The position numbers and the translations under genes were made by a program. From JAVVHH01 sp964613945 (GTDB lineage: Bacteria; Pseudomonadota; Alphaproteobacteria; Acetobacterales; Acetobacteraceae), in NCBI GenBank assembly GCA_964613945.1, contig CAZTJC010000003.1, positions 62,001-126,000 on the forward strand: 64,000 nt of DNA, read 5' to 3'. Below the pieces are notes generated by a model that had not been told where the DNA came from, searched no databases, and worked only from the letters and a program-made list of their open reading frames with translations. Below, one piece after another: positions 50,142 through 59,101 of the stretch; the first letter of the stretch is position 1, and the number at the start of each line of letters is the position of its first letter.

Positions 50142-50731
50142 AACTCTTCTACAGCGGCGCCAGCCCGTTCGTTCGCAAAGTGATGGCGACTGCCATGGCT
50201 GTCGGCGTGGTGGACCGCATCGAGAAAGCACCGACCAATCCCTGGGAGTCGCCACCAGACTTGCTGGCGCAGAACCCGCTGGCCAAGCTGCCCTGCCTCG
50301 TCACCGATGACGGTCTCGCCTTGTTCGACAGTCCGGTGATCTGCGATTACCTCGCCAGCCTTGGTGGCAACGCCGCGTTCCTGCCGTGGTCCGGGCCGGC
50401 ACGGTGGCAGGTGCTCAAGCAGCAGGCGATCGCGGACGGCATCATGGACGCCGCCATTATCCGCCGTAACGAAGCGGCTCGGCCCGAGGAGGACGCGCGC
50501 GCCAAGAACATTCAGCGCCAGCGCATGATCATGTCGAACGGTCTGGCCGCGCTCGAAGCGGCGCCGCCCGCCAATCAGGTCGACCTGGGCACGATCAGCA
50601 TCGCCTGCTGCCTCGGCTACTTGGACTTCCGTTTCGCCGACGAGCCCTGGCGCAGCAGCCATCCGGCCCTAGACCGCTGGTTCACCGCCTTCAGCCAGCA
50701 TCGGGAGATCAGCGAAACCGCCCCAGCCTAA
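50138..50731 (+). CDS. Glutathione S-transferase family protein
   Basis: A 197-residue GST. The N-terminal thioredoxin-like domain includes MKLFYSGASPFVRKVMATAMAVG and NPLAKLPCLVTDDGLALFDSPVICDYLASL, which hold the glutathione-binding cis-Pro and DS motif; an all-helical C-terminal domain follows. ATG overlaps the gloB stop (ATGA), consistent with a shared detoxification role. Confidence 0.93.
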   Translation: MKLFYSGASPFVRKVMATAMAVGVVDRIEKAPTNPWESPPDLLAQNPLAKLPCLVTDDGLALFDSPVICDYLASLGGNAAFLPWSGPARWQVLKQQAIADGIMDAAIIRRNEAARPEEDARAKNIQRQRMIMSNGLAALEAAPPANQVDLGTISIACCLGYLDFRFADEPWRSSHPALDRWFTAFSQHREISETAPA

Positions 50732-50827
50732 CCGTCATCAGGAGCGTAGGGCGGCGATCCAGGGCGGCACCGAAGCCGATGCCGTTATCCTGGACTGCCG
50801 CGTCGCTCGTTCCTCGCAGTGAGGCGA

Positions 50828-53461
50828 CTAAGCTGCCAGCGCCGCGCGGATCGCATCTAACGCAGCGTCGGCGGCCCCGGCATCAGGTCCACCGGCCTGC
50901 GCCAGATCGGGCCGGCCACCGCCGCCCTTGCCCCCCAACGCCACGCTGGCGACCCGCACCAACTCAACCGCGTTGAGTTTGCTCACCAGATCCGCCGACA
51001 CGCGCACCACCACGCTCGCTTTGCCTTCGGCCGTGGACACCACGGCGACAACGCCGCTGCCCAGGTCGTTGGCGATCGCTTCGGCCATCCCCTTCAGGTC
51101 GCGCGCCGGCACGTCGCCCAGGTTGCGCGCCGCCAGGTTGACGCCCGCGACCTGCTCGACCGCCGCCGCGCCGCCGCCCGTGGCAACCTTGCGCTGCAGC
51201 TCCGCCACCTGCCGCTCCAGCTTGCGCCGGTCCTCCAGTAGCTGACCGACACGATCGGCCAGATCCGCCGGCGCGACGCGCAGCAGCGCCGCCGTCTCCA
51301 GCAACCGCCGGTCGTTGTCCATAATCGCGTCCAGCGCCGCCTGCCCGGTCACCGCCTCGATTCGGCGCACCCCGGCGCTCACCGCACTCTCGCCGGTAAC
51401 GCGGAACAGACCGATGTCGCCGGTCCGCCCGACATGCGTGCCGCCGCATAATTCGACCGAGTACAGCGTCTCGCCGTTCCGCTCGCCCATGCCGACGACA
51501 CGCACTTCGTCGCCGTATTTCTCGCCGAACAGCGCCATGGCGCCTTCGGCTACGGCGGCGTCGGGCGTCATCAGCCGGGTCGTGACTTCCGTGTTGGCGC
51601 GGATCTGCGCGTTAACCGCCATCTCGACGACGGCGAGGTCCTCCCGCGTGATCGGCGTCGGCTGGCTGACGTCGAAGCGCAACCGGTCCGGCGCGTTCAG
51701 GCTGCCTTTCTGCGTCACGTGCGGCCCGAGCCGCTCCCGCAGCGCCGCATGCAGCAGATGCGTGGCGCTGTGATGCCCGCGGATTGCCCCGCGCCGCGCA
51801 TGATCCACCGTCGCGACCACCGCCATCCCAGCCGCGACCTCGCCTTCGACAACCCGGCCGAGATGCACGAACACCTCGCCCAACCGCTTCTGCGTGTCGG
51901 TCACCTCGATGGCCAGCCCAGGCCCGGTGATGCGCCCGGTATCGCCGACCTGGCCGCCGCTTTCGGCATAGAACGGCGTCTGGTTAAGCACGAGCGCGAC
52001 GGTCTGGCCGGGTCCGGCGGAAGCGACGACCTCGCCGTCGGACACCACGGCCAGGATCTCCGCCTCCGCCGTCTCGGTCGAGTAGCCGAGGAACTCGGTA
52101 GCCCCCAGCTTCTCGCGCAGGTCGAACCAGACGCGCTCGGTCGCCGCGTCGCCGGTGCCGGCCCAGGCGGCGCGCGCACGCACGCGCTGCTCGGCCATCG
52201 CGGCATCGAAGCCGGCGGTGTCGACCTGCTTGCCCTGCTCACGCAAGGCGTCCTGCGTCAGGTCGAGCGGGAAGCCGAACGTGTCGTATAGCTTGAACGC
52301 CACGGTGCCGGGCAGCGTGCCGCCCTCGCCCAACCGCTCTGTCTCATCGGCCAGCAGACCGAGCCCACGGTCGAGCATGGCCTTGAACCGCTCCTCCTCA
52401 AGCCGCATCGTCTCGGTGATCAACGCTTCGGCGCGCGGCAGCTCCGGATAGGCGGCCCCCATCTGTCGCAGCAGCGCCGGCACCAGGCGATGGAACACGG
52501 CCTCGCGGGTGCCCATCATGTGCAGGTGCCGCATCGCGCGCCGCATGATCCGTCGCAGCACGTAGCCACGGCCATCCTTGGACGGCAGCACCCCGTCGGC
52601 GATCAGGAACGCCGAGCTGCGCAGATGGTCGGCGACGACGCGGTGGCTGGTGCGGAACGGCCCGTCCGGCGCCTGCCCGGTCGCGTCGGCGCTGGCCTGG
52701 ATCAAGGCGCGGAAGGTGTCTGTGTCGTAGTTGTCGTGCACGCCCTGCAGGATCGCGGCGAAACGCTCGAGCCCCAGCCCGGTGTCGATCGACGGGCGCG
52801 GCAGCCCCACGCGGGTGCCGGGCGGGCCTTCCTCGTATTGCATGAACACGAGGTTCCAGATCTCGATGAATCGGTCGCCATCCTCGTCCGGGCTACCCGG
52901 GGGGCCACCGGGGATCGAGGGTCCATGATCGAAGAAGATTTCCGAACACGGCCCGCACGGTCCGGTGTCGCCCATGCGCCAGAAATTGTCGGAGGTGCCG
53001 ATGCGGATGATCCGCTCCTCGGGCAGCCCGGCGATCTTCTTCCAATAGGAAGCCGCATCGTCGTCGTCGGCATAGACCGTGACCAGCAGCTTGTCCTTGG
53101 GCAGTGCAAAATCCCGCGTCAGCAAGGTCCAGGCGTGCTCGATCGCCTGCTCCTTGAAGTAGTCGCCGAAGCTGAAATTCCCCAGCATCTCGAAGAACGT
53201 ATGGTGCCGGGCGGTATAGCCCACGTTGTCGAGGTCGTTGTGTTTGCCGCCGGCGCGGACGCATTTCTGCGCGGTGGTCGCGCGCTCGTAGGGGCGGCGC
53301 TCCTGCCCGGTGAACACGTTCTTGAACTGCACCATGCCGCTGTTGGTGAACAACAGCGTGGGGTCGTTGCGCGGCACCAGCGAGCTGCTCGGAACCACCT
53401 GGTGGCCGGCGTCGCGGAAGTAATCGAGGAATGTCGCGCGGATATCGTTACTGCTGACCAT
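50828..53461 (-). CDS. alaS: Alanyl-tRNA synthetase
   Basis: An 877-residue class II synthetase. The N-terminal aminoacylation domain (NDIRATFLDYFRDAGHQVVPSSSLVPRNDPTLLFTNSGMVQFKNVF) is followed by the editing domain with zinc ligands HHSATHLLH and CGGTHVGRTG, and the C-Ala domain ending in the Gly-rich GGKGGGGRPDLAQAGG. Full length, nothing missing. Confidence 0.98.
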   Translation of the reverse strand: MVSSNDIRATFLDYFRDAGHQVVPSSSLVPRNDPTLLFTNSGMVQFKNVFTGQERRPYERATTAQKCVRAGGKHNDLDNVGYTARHHTFFEMLGNFSFGDYFKEQAIEHAWTLLTRDFALPKDKLLVTVYADDDDAASYWKKIAGLPEERIIRIGTSDNFWRMGDTGPCGPCSEIFFDHGPSIPGGPPGSPDEDGDRFIEIWNLVFMQYEEGPPGTRVGLPRPSIDTGLGLERFAAILQGVHDNYDTDTFRALIQASADATGQAPDGPFRTSHRVVADHLRSSAFLIADGVLPSKDGRGYVLRRIMRRAMRHLHMMGTREAVFHRLVPALLRQMGAAYPELPRAEALITETMRLEEERFKAMLDRGLGLLADETERLGEGGTLPGTVAFKLYDTFGFPLDLTQDALREQGKQVDTAGFDAAMAEQRVRARAAWAGTGDAATERVWFDLREKLGATEFLGYSTETAEAEILAVVSDGEVVASAGPGQTVALVLNQTPFYAESGGQVGDTGRITGPGLAIEVTDTQKRLGEVFVHLGRVVEGEVAAGMAVVATVDHARRGAIRGHHSATHLLHAALRERLGPHVTQKGSLNAPDRLRFDVSQPTPITREDLAVVEMAVNAQIRANTEVTTRLMTPDAAVAEGAMALFGEKYGDEVRVVGMGERNGETLYSVELCGGTHVGRTGDIGLFRVTGESAVSAGVRRIEAVTGQAALDAIMDNDRRLLETAALLRVAPADLADRVGQLLEDRRKLERQVAELQRKVATGGGAAAVEQVAGVNLAARNLGDVPARDLKGMAEAIANDLGSGVVAVVSTAEGKASVVVRVSADLVSKLNAVELVRVASVALGGKGGGGRPDLAQAGGPDAGAADAALDAIRAALAA

Positions 53462-53506
53462 GTCGCTTGCTACCGCAGCCGTGAAACGCCCGCTAGATGG
53501 CCATCC

Positions 53507-54511
53507 TCAGGAGCGCGGCGGCACCGCGAAGATCTGCCCGGGGTAGATGCGGTTCGGGTCGCGGATCTGGTCGCGGTTGGCCAGGTAGATCACCGTGTAG
53601 CGCGTACCCTGGCCATAGCTCTGCCGCGCGATCCGCCACAAATTCTGCCCGGGCTGCACCACGGCGCGACCGCCCGCCAGACCCTCCGGCACGCTGGCGG
53701 TGCGTTGGAACGGCAGCTCCACCCGGCTCAGCACCTTGCCATCAGGCCCCAACTCGTCGACGCGCAGGCGATGGAGGCCCGGAGCCACCGGGCTGGCGGG
53801 CACGAAGACCCATTGCCCGCCGGCGCTGGCCTTGGTGTCACCGACCGGTTGATTGTCCACATAAACCCGCACCGGCGCATCCGGCTTGGACGACCCGGCG
53901 AAGCGGATCTCGCCGCTTTCGTCGTAATCGACCGTGTCCAATCCCAGCTTGCGCGGCGATCCACCCGCGAGCACGCGCGGCGCACCGGCCCCATGCGGCA
54001 GCAGCACGGCGACCGGCGGGCTGGCCGGCTCGGCCGCCGCGGCCTGTGCCGGAGGCACGATGAGGATGACTGAATCGACGCCCGTGCGGGACGTGCCATC
54101 GGCATGGCGCGACGACAACGTCAGCTCCCGGCCGCCGGGTTCGAGGCGAGTGTCGGGCACGAGGACGAATTGTCCCTGTGCGTCGGCCTTCACCGTGCCC
54201 AGGCTGCGCTGCCCGTCATAAACCGTCACGTCGGCGCCAGCCTCGGCACGCCCTGCAATGACGGCGCGGCCCTGCGGCCCGATACGAACGACATCGAAAC
54301 TCGGCGCGGCCAACTGCGCCGGCGCGGACAGCGACGGCGCCGGTGCCTCCGCTGCAGGAACGCTAGCGGCGGGAGCGTTGGTGGCCACCACCGGCGCGCT
54401 CGGCCATTCCACGAACGCCACCACGCCGCCGGCGGTGCCGAGCAGCAGGAATACGGCAACGAGCGGCCAGGTCGATCGCTCGCGCCACGGCGGATCGTTC
54501 CTTGGTGACAT
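53507..54511 (-). CDS. LysM-domain envelope protein
   Basis: A 334-residue protein with a short cytoplasmic N-terminus, one transmembrane helix (WPLVAVFLLLGTAGGVVAFVEW), a Pro/Ala linker, Ig-like repeats (GRAVIAGRAEAGADVTVYDGQRSLGTVKADAQGQF; FAGSSKPDAPVRVYVDNQPVGDTKASAGGQW) and a C-terminal LysM (VVQPGQNLWRIARQSYGQGTRYTVIYLANRDQIRDPNRIYPGQIFAVP). It should bind peptidoglycan. The longer in-frame 5' extension is an Arg/Trp-rich shadow. Confidence 0.88.
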   Translation of the reverse strand: MSPRNDPPWRERSTWPLVAVFLLLGTAGGVVAFVEWPSAPVVATNAPAASVPAAEAPAPSLSAPAQLAAPSFDVVRIGPQGRAVIAGRAEAGADVTVYDGQRSLGTVKADAQGQFVLVPDTRLEPGGRELTLSSRHADGTSRTGVDSVILIVPPAQAAAAEPASPPVAVLLPHGAGAPRVLAGGSPRKLGLDTVDYDESGEIRFAGSSKPDAPVRVYVDNQPVGDTKASAGGQWVFVPASPVAPGLHRLRVDELGPDGKVLSRVELPFQRTASVPEGLAGGRAVVQPGQNLWRIARQSYGQGTRYTVIYLANRDQIRDPNRIYPGQIFAVPPRS

Positions 54512-54563
54512 TGTTGTGAAAGCTAAGGCTTGGCGCCCCGATCCGCAATAAAACTCGGCTCGC

Positions 54564-55451
54564 TCACAACACCACGCGCCGCAATCCCCAGGCCAGCGCC
54601 ACGGCCACCCCCGCCCCTGCGAGCGACGCCAGCACGGCGGTACGCTTGCCCAGCCACCGCTGCACCACGGCCGCCACGATCGCCGCTCCCACCGCCAGCA
54701 GACAGACCAGGTCGGCACCGTCCATATGCCCGCGCGCTGCCCGCCCGCGGGCCAGGTCCGCCCCGGCCAGCACCGCCGCGACCAGCGCGCTCGGCACGGC
54801 CGCCGCACTCCTCACCGCCACCAAGCCGGCCCACGCTGCCGCCAGCACCGCAGCGGTCAATACCCACCCGATCGGGAACCCGACGACCAGCATCCCGCCC
54901 CATAGCGCAAGCGACAGCGCCAGCCCGCGAATTGGTTGCTGCCGCACGACGGATGCCACCACCGCGACGAACAGCCCGATGACGATGGAGACCCGCCAGA
55001 ACTCGCCCGGCACGGCCGCCACCCGCGCCAGCCACCACCCCACCAGCGCCGTCGCTGCAAACCCCAACCATCGTTCATTGCGTCCGGCCCGCCAGACCTG
55101 CAGCGCCTCGATCACCGCCACGCCTGCAGCGGGAACCAGCAACATGCCCGCGCCAAGCCCCGGCGACAGCGCCGCTCCGCGCCAGCCCGCCATCGGCTCC
55201 AGCGCCGCCCACCCCGCCAGGCACACCAGCGACACGCCGGTCCGCCCCCATTTCAGAAACCCCCTCTGAACACCTTTTTGGACACCCTTCTGGGTACCCT
55301 TTTGAGCACCCTTTTGATGGCCCTTCTGGGCACCTTTCGACGCACTCTTTCCACGGCTCACCCATCCGATCGCCGCCGCCGCACACAAGGCGAGTAGCGC
55401 GGGCCAGTAGAGAAGAAGCGCGGTGACCAGGCTGGCGAGGATCGTCGGCAT
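54564..55451 (-). CDS. Polytopic membrane protein with tandem KGxQ repeats
   Basis: A 295-residue protein with about nine hydrophobic segments and no recognised family. After the first helix (TILASLVTALLLYWPALLAL) residues 39-64 consist of six four-residue repeats (KGAQ, KGHQ, KGAQ, KGTQ, KGVQ, KGVQ) ending RG, giving a strongly basic cytoplasmic or periplasmic loop. The rest is Ala/Leu/Val/Trp rich with no catalytic motif. ATG 55451 is 47 bases from the divergent cytochrome b561 gene. It may be a real gene with recent repeat expansion; function unknown. Confidence 0.6.
   Translation of the reverse strand: MPTILASLVTALLLYWPALLALCAAAAIGWVSRGKSASKGAQKGHQKGAQKGTQKGVQKGVQRGFLKWGRTGVSLVCLAGWAALEPMAGWRGAALSPGLGAGMLLVPAAGVAVIEALQVWRAGRNERWLGFAATALVGWWLARVAAVPGEFWRVSIVIGLFVAVVASVVRQQPIRGLALSLALWGGMLVVGFPIGWVLTAAVLAAAWAGLVAVRSAAAVPSALVAAVLAGADLARGRAARGHMDGADLVCLLAVGAAIVAAVVQRWLGKRTAVLASLAGAGVAVALAWGLRRVVL
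55266..55337 (-). repeat. Six tandem 12-bp coding repeats (KGxQ)
   Basis: A 12-base unit of the type AARGGTGYYCAR is repeated six times without spacers. Units vary at codon 3 (Ala, His, Ala, Thr, Val, Val) and in wobble positions, and use AAA/GGT codons that are rare in the surrounding GC-rich genes. Variable copy number by slippage is possible. Confidence 0.8.
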
Positions 55452-55497
55452 TCGCGCGACCTTCCCTCGCAGCCCGCGGACCGGCAAGATGCCCGCC

Positions 55498-56199
55498 ATG
55501 GCCCAGCCGATCCTTCGCCCCACGGGCGCCCCAAAACCTCGCATTCCCATGCTGATGATGCGCGTTTGGGACGCGCCGACCCGGCTGTTCCACTGGTCGA
55601 TCGTCGTCCTGATCGCGGTGAGCTACTTCAGCATGAAGTTCGACTACATCCAGGTGCACTACCTGTCCGGCTACGCGATGATGACGCTGCTGCTGTTCCG
55701 GCTGTGCTGGGGCCTGTTCGGCAGCGAGACCTCGCGCTTCCGAAAATTCCTGCGCAGTCCGCTGGAAGGCTTCCGTCACCTCGCCAACTTCACCAAGCGC
55801 GAGCCGGATACCGAGATCGGTCACAACGCCGCCGGTGGCTGGATGGTGCTGATCATGCTGCTGGTGCTAGCGGTCCAGGTCGGCAGCGGCCTGTTCGCCG
55901 GCGACCCGGTCGAAGGCGGCGGGCCCTTCGTCGATCAGATCGCCAGGGCGCCGCAGAAGCTGCTGAACAACATCCACGCCATCAATTTCAACATCATCGT
56001 CGGCGTGATGGTGTTGCACGTCGTGGCCATCCTGGCCTACGCCGCCGTCAAGCGGCACGACCTGGTGCGGCCGATGATCACGGGCAAGAAACGCCTGCCC
56101 GCGACCGCCCGCCAGCCCCGCTTCGCCAGCCCGGTCCTTGCCGCGCTGTTTCTCGCCGGGGCCGGCGTATTTGTCTGGATGCTGGTGCGCTTCGCCTGA
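55498..56199 (+). CDS. Cytochrome b561-family protein
   Basis: A 233-residue membrane protein with four helices. Haem-ligand histidines lie in TRLFHWSIVVLIAVSYFSM (helix 1), YLSGYAMMTLLLFRLCWGLFG (helix 2 region) and IVVGVMVLHVVAILAYAAVKRHDLVRPMITG-type helix 4, the b561/Ni-Fe hydrogenase cytochrome b fold. It is usually the membrane electron partner of a soluble cytochrome c; cytochrome c' lies convergently 7 bases away. ATG 55498 is chosen; ATGs at 55489 and 55549 are alternatives and no site is decisive. Confidence 0.88.
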   Translation: MAQPILRPTGAPKPRIPMLMMRVWDAPTRLFHWSIVVLIAVSYFSMKFDYIQVHYLSGYAMMTLLLFRLCWGLFGSETSRFRKFLRSPLEGFRHLANFTKREPDTEIGHNAAGGWMVLIMLLVLAVQVGSGLFAGDPVEGGGPFVDQIARAPQKLLNNIHAINFNIIVGVMVLHVVAILAYAAVKRHDLVRPMITGKKRLPATARQPRFASPVLAALFLAGAGVFVWMLVRFA

Positions 56200-56205
56200 G
56201 CGGGG

Positions 56206-56661
56206 TCAGTCTCGCTCTTTGTAGGCGCGGTGGCACGCGCCGCAGGTCTTGCCGACGGCGGCGAACTGCGTGGCAAAGCCGTCCTTGTCGCCGGCTTCCG
56301 CTAGGGTGACGAGCTTCTCGGCCTCGGTCTGCAGGGCTTTGGCGTCCTTCGCGTAATCCGCCGGGTCCGACCAGATCGCCGCCTTGGCCTTGGTGCCGCC
56401 CGCCGTCTCGGTGCCGACCGGGAACATCGCGGGGATCAACTTGGCCGATGCGACCAGGCCCTTGGCACCGTCGGCGAACGCCTTGACGTCGACCTTCTGT
56501 TCGACGCCTGCCTTCATCGCCGCGGTGACGCCGCCTTGCAGGTCCATCACCGATTTACGGATGGCGACGATCTGCTCGGCCGGTAGCGGCACGCTTTGCG
56601 CGAAAGATTGTGCGCCGCAGAGCATGGTCAGGGTGGCGCCGAGAATGAGATAACGCATCAT
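56206..56661 (-). CDS. Cytochrome c' (class II)
   Basis: A 151-residue periplasmic protein with a signal peptide (MMRYLILGATLTMLCGAQSFAQ), four-helix-bundle pattern and C-terminal haem site CGACHRAYKERD. Class II cytochromes bind NO and protect against nitrosative stress or act as carriers. A TTG 56664 and ATG 56658 are alternative starts next to AAGGG. It faces the b561 gene. Confidence 0.92.
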   Translation of the reverse strand: MMRYLILGATLTMLCGAQSFAQSVPLPAEQIVAIRKSVMDLQGGVTAAMKAGVEQKVDVKAFADGAKGLVASAKLIPAMFPVGTETAGGTKAKAAIWSDPADYAKDAKALQTEAEKLVTLAEAGDKDGFATQFAAVGKTCGACHRAYKERD

Positions 56662-56728
56662 CAAGCCCTTTCGAGGGTAGGCACGCAGCGTCGCACAGCC
56701 CTTACGTTTTCACCATGATCGGAGTCGC

Positions 56729-57325
56729 ATGAACAGCAGCCCCACCTCTCGCATCCGTTCCGTCGCAGTCTTCTGCGGCTCCCGCTTCGGTAACGACCCG
56801 GCCTATCGCGACGCCGCAACCATGCTCGGCGCCGGGATCGCCGCCGCGGGATGGCGGCTGGTGTATGGTGGCGGCCGGGTCGGGCTGATGGGCGTGGTGG
56901 CCGATGCCGTGCTCGCCGGCGGAGGCAGCGTGTTCGGCGTGATCCCCGACTTCCTGCAGCGCCGCGAGGTCGCCCATGACGGCGCCGTCGACCTGGTGCG
57001 GACCGAGACGATGCACGAGCGCAAGACCATGATGTACGACGCCGCCGACGCCTTCGTCACCATGCCCGGCGGCCTCGGCACGTTCGACGAGACCATCGAG
57101 GTCACCACCTGGCGGCAACTCGGCCTGCACGACAAGCCGGTGCTGGTCTGCGACGTCCTCGGCTGGGCGCAGCCCTATCTCGCGGCGATGAACGGCGCGA
57201 TCAGCCAAGGCTTCGCCGCCCCCAGCACGGCCGACCTCTACGAGGTGCTGCCGGACGTCAGCTCCGTCCTGGCGCGGCTATCGGCGTTGTCGCTCCCAAG
57301 CGCGGGGAGTCCGGAGCGGCTTTAA
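56729..57325 (+). CDS. LOG-family (TIGR00730) nucleoside 5'-monophosphate phosphoribohydrolase
   Basis: A 198-residue Rossmann-like protein with VAVFCGSRFGNDPAY, VYGGGRVGLMGVVADAVL and the active-site PGGLGTFDE. LOG proteins release free cytokinin-type bases or cleave nucleotide 5'-monophosphates. The start is ATG 56729. The last 68 bases overlap the convergent L,D-transpeptidase gene. Confidence 0.93.
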   Translation: MNSSPTSRIRSVAVFCGSRFGNDPAYRDAATMLGAGIAAAGWRLVYGGGRVGLMGVVADAVLAGGGSVFGVIPDFLQRREVAHDGAVDLVRTETMHERKTMMYDAADAFVTMPGGLGTFDETIEVTTWRQLGLHDKPVLVCDVLGWAQPYLAAMNGAISQGFAAPSTADLYEVLPDVSSVLARLSALSLPSAGSPERL

Positions 57326-58205
57326 CGGCGGCCTGAACTGGCAATGCCGTCGGCGTCGGCGGGCGCGGACCGGAATCCACGACGATCAGCGTGTTACCCG
57401 CCAGCGGACTGGGCTCGCGGTCGCGGAGCAGCAGCGCGCGAAACCGGATGTCGGTTACCGCCGCCCGCTCGTATTCGGAGTCCAGCACGCCGTGCAGGTC
57501 GAGGAAGCGGTTCAGCGTCGCGGGCATCCGGATGCAGCCCTGTGACGCCGGATGCCCGAGCCGCTGCTCGAGCTTGTCGGGGTCGGTCGCGTGCAACATG
57601 AAGCGGATCGGCGTGCTGTCGGGCTTGCCGACGCTTTCGATCCAGCCCTTCTTGGCGACCTGCCAACCGAAATCCCACACCCGCATGCCCTTTGCCCCGA
57701 GGCCGCGGATGCCGTTCTCGTTGAGCGTCCCCTCGGCGCGGTAGCCCAGGATCGCGTCCGTGACGTGGAACACGCCAATCGGCGTGACGTAATGGTCGAA
57801 GCGCCCGGTCTGCCCGGTCGAGATCGAGCCGGTGCCGATCACGCGCCACGGCTCGGCCGGCATCGCCACGGCGACCATCAGATGCTGCTGCCGCGGATTG
57901 CGATCGACGATCGTGACGAGCTGCGGGCGATCGATCACCGTGCCGCTCTCCGTCAGCGCTGCGCGGGCCAGCTCGACCGACTTCTGATCGCGCGCCGGGT
58001 CAGCGCGGAGCGACTGCTTCACCTCGGTGCGGAATGCCTGGCGCAGGCGCAACACCTCCACCGTCAGGGCCGGGTCGACCATCGGCTCGACGGTCGGCTG
58101 TTCAACCGACGGAACGCTCGGCTGGACAACGACTGACACCGGTTGCGCCTGCGCAGCCGAGACGGTCAGGAAGGCGGTGAAAGCAGCGGCAGTGCGGAGC
58201 AGCAT
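57258..58205 (-). CDS. L,D-transpeptidase (YkuD)
   Basis: A 315-residue secreted protein: signal peptide (LLRTAAAFTAFLTVSAAQAQ), a linker, then a YkuD catalytic domain (about 100-270) with IRFMLHATDPDKLEQ and catalytic SQGCIRMPATLN. It forms 3-3 peptidoglycan crosslinks or anchors proteins. ATG 58205 or GTG 58211 could be the start. It has a Pro-rich C-terminal tail extending into the LOG gene's antisense. Confidence 0.88.
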   Translation of the reverse strand: MLLRTAAAFTAFLTVSAAQAQPVSVVVQPSVPSVEQPTVEPMVDPALTVEVLRLRQAFRTEVKQSLRADPARDQKSVELARAALTESGTVIDRPQLVTIVDRNPRQQHLMVAVAMPAEPWRVIGTGSISTGQTGRFDHYVTPIGVFHVTDAILGYRAEGTLNENGIRGLGAKGMRVWDFGWQVAKKGWIESVGKPDSTPIRFMLHATDPDKLEQRLGHPASQGCIRMPATLNRFLDLHGVLDSEYERAAVTDIRFRALLLRDREPSPLAGNTLIVVDSGPRPPTPTALPVQAAVKAAPDSPRLGATTPIAAPGRS

Positions 58206-58257
58206 GAGCACAAGGTAGCAACAAACGCATAGCTTGTGGGAAATATGTCACCAGATC

Positions 58258-58290
58258 CCGCGGCGCTGTTGCAATAATACAGCGCCGCGG
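58258..58290. terminator. 12-bp perfect hairpin downstream of aapP
   Basis: CCGCGGCGCTGT (58258-58269) pairs perfectly with ACAGCGCCGCGG (58279-58290) around a 9-base AT-rich loop, 8 bases after the aapP stop. It likely ends or stabilises the aapJQMP transcript. There is no T-run on the minus strand; a TTT lies on the other side only. Confidence 0.6.
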
Positions 58291-58298
58291 AAAGGCGG

Positions 58299-59084
<786 letters not shown>

Positions 59085-59101
59085 GAAGATGCCCTCCTGG
59101 G

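Noticed and set aside
55266..55337. Tandem 12-bp repeats as a possible CRISPR array
   Set aside because: No spacers, unit far too short, and the repeats are in frame within a coding region.
58258..58290. Classical Rho-independent terminator after aapP
   Set aside because: The stem is perfect but no T-run follows on the minus strand, so only a terminator-like hairpin is claimed.
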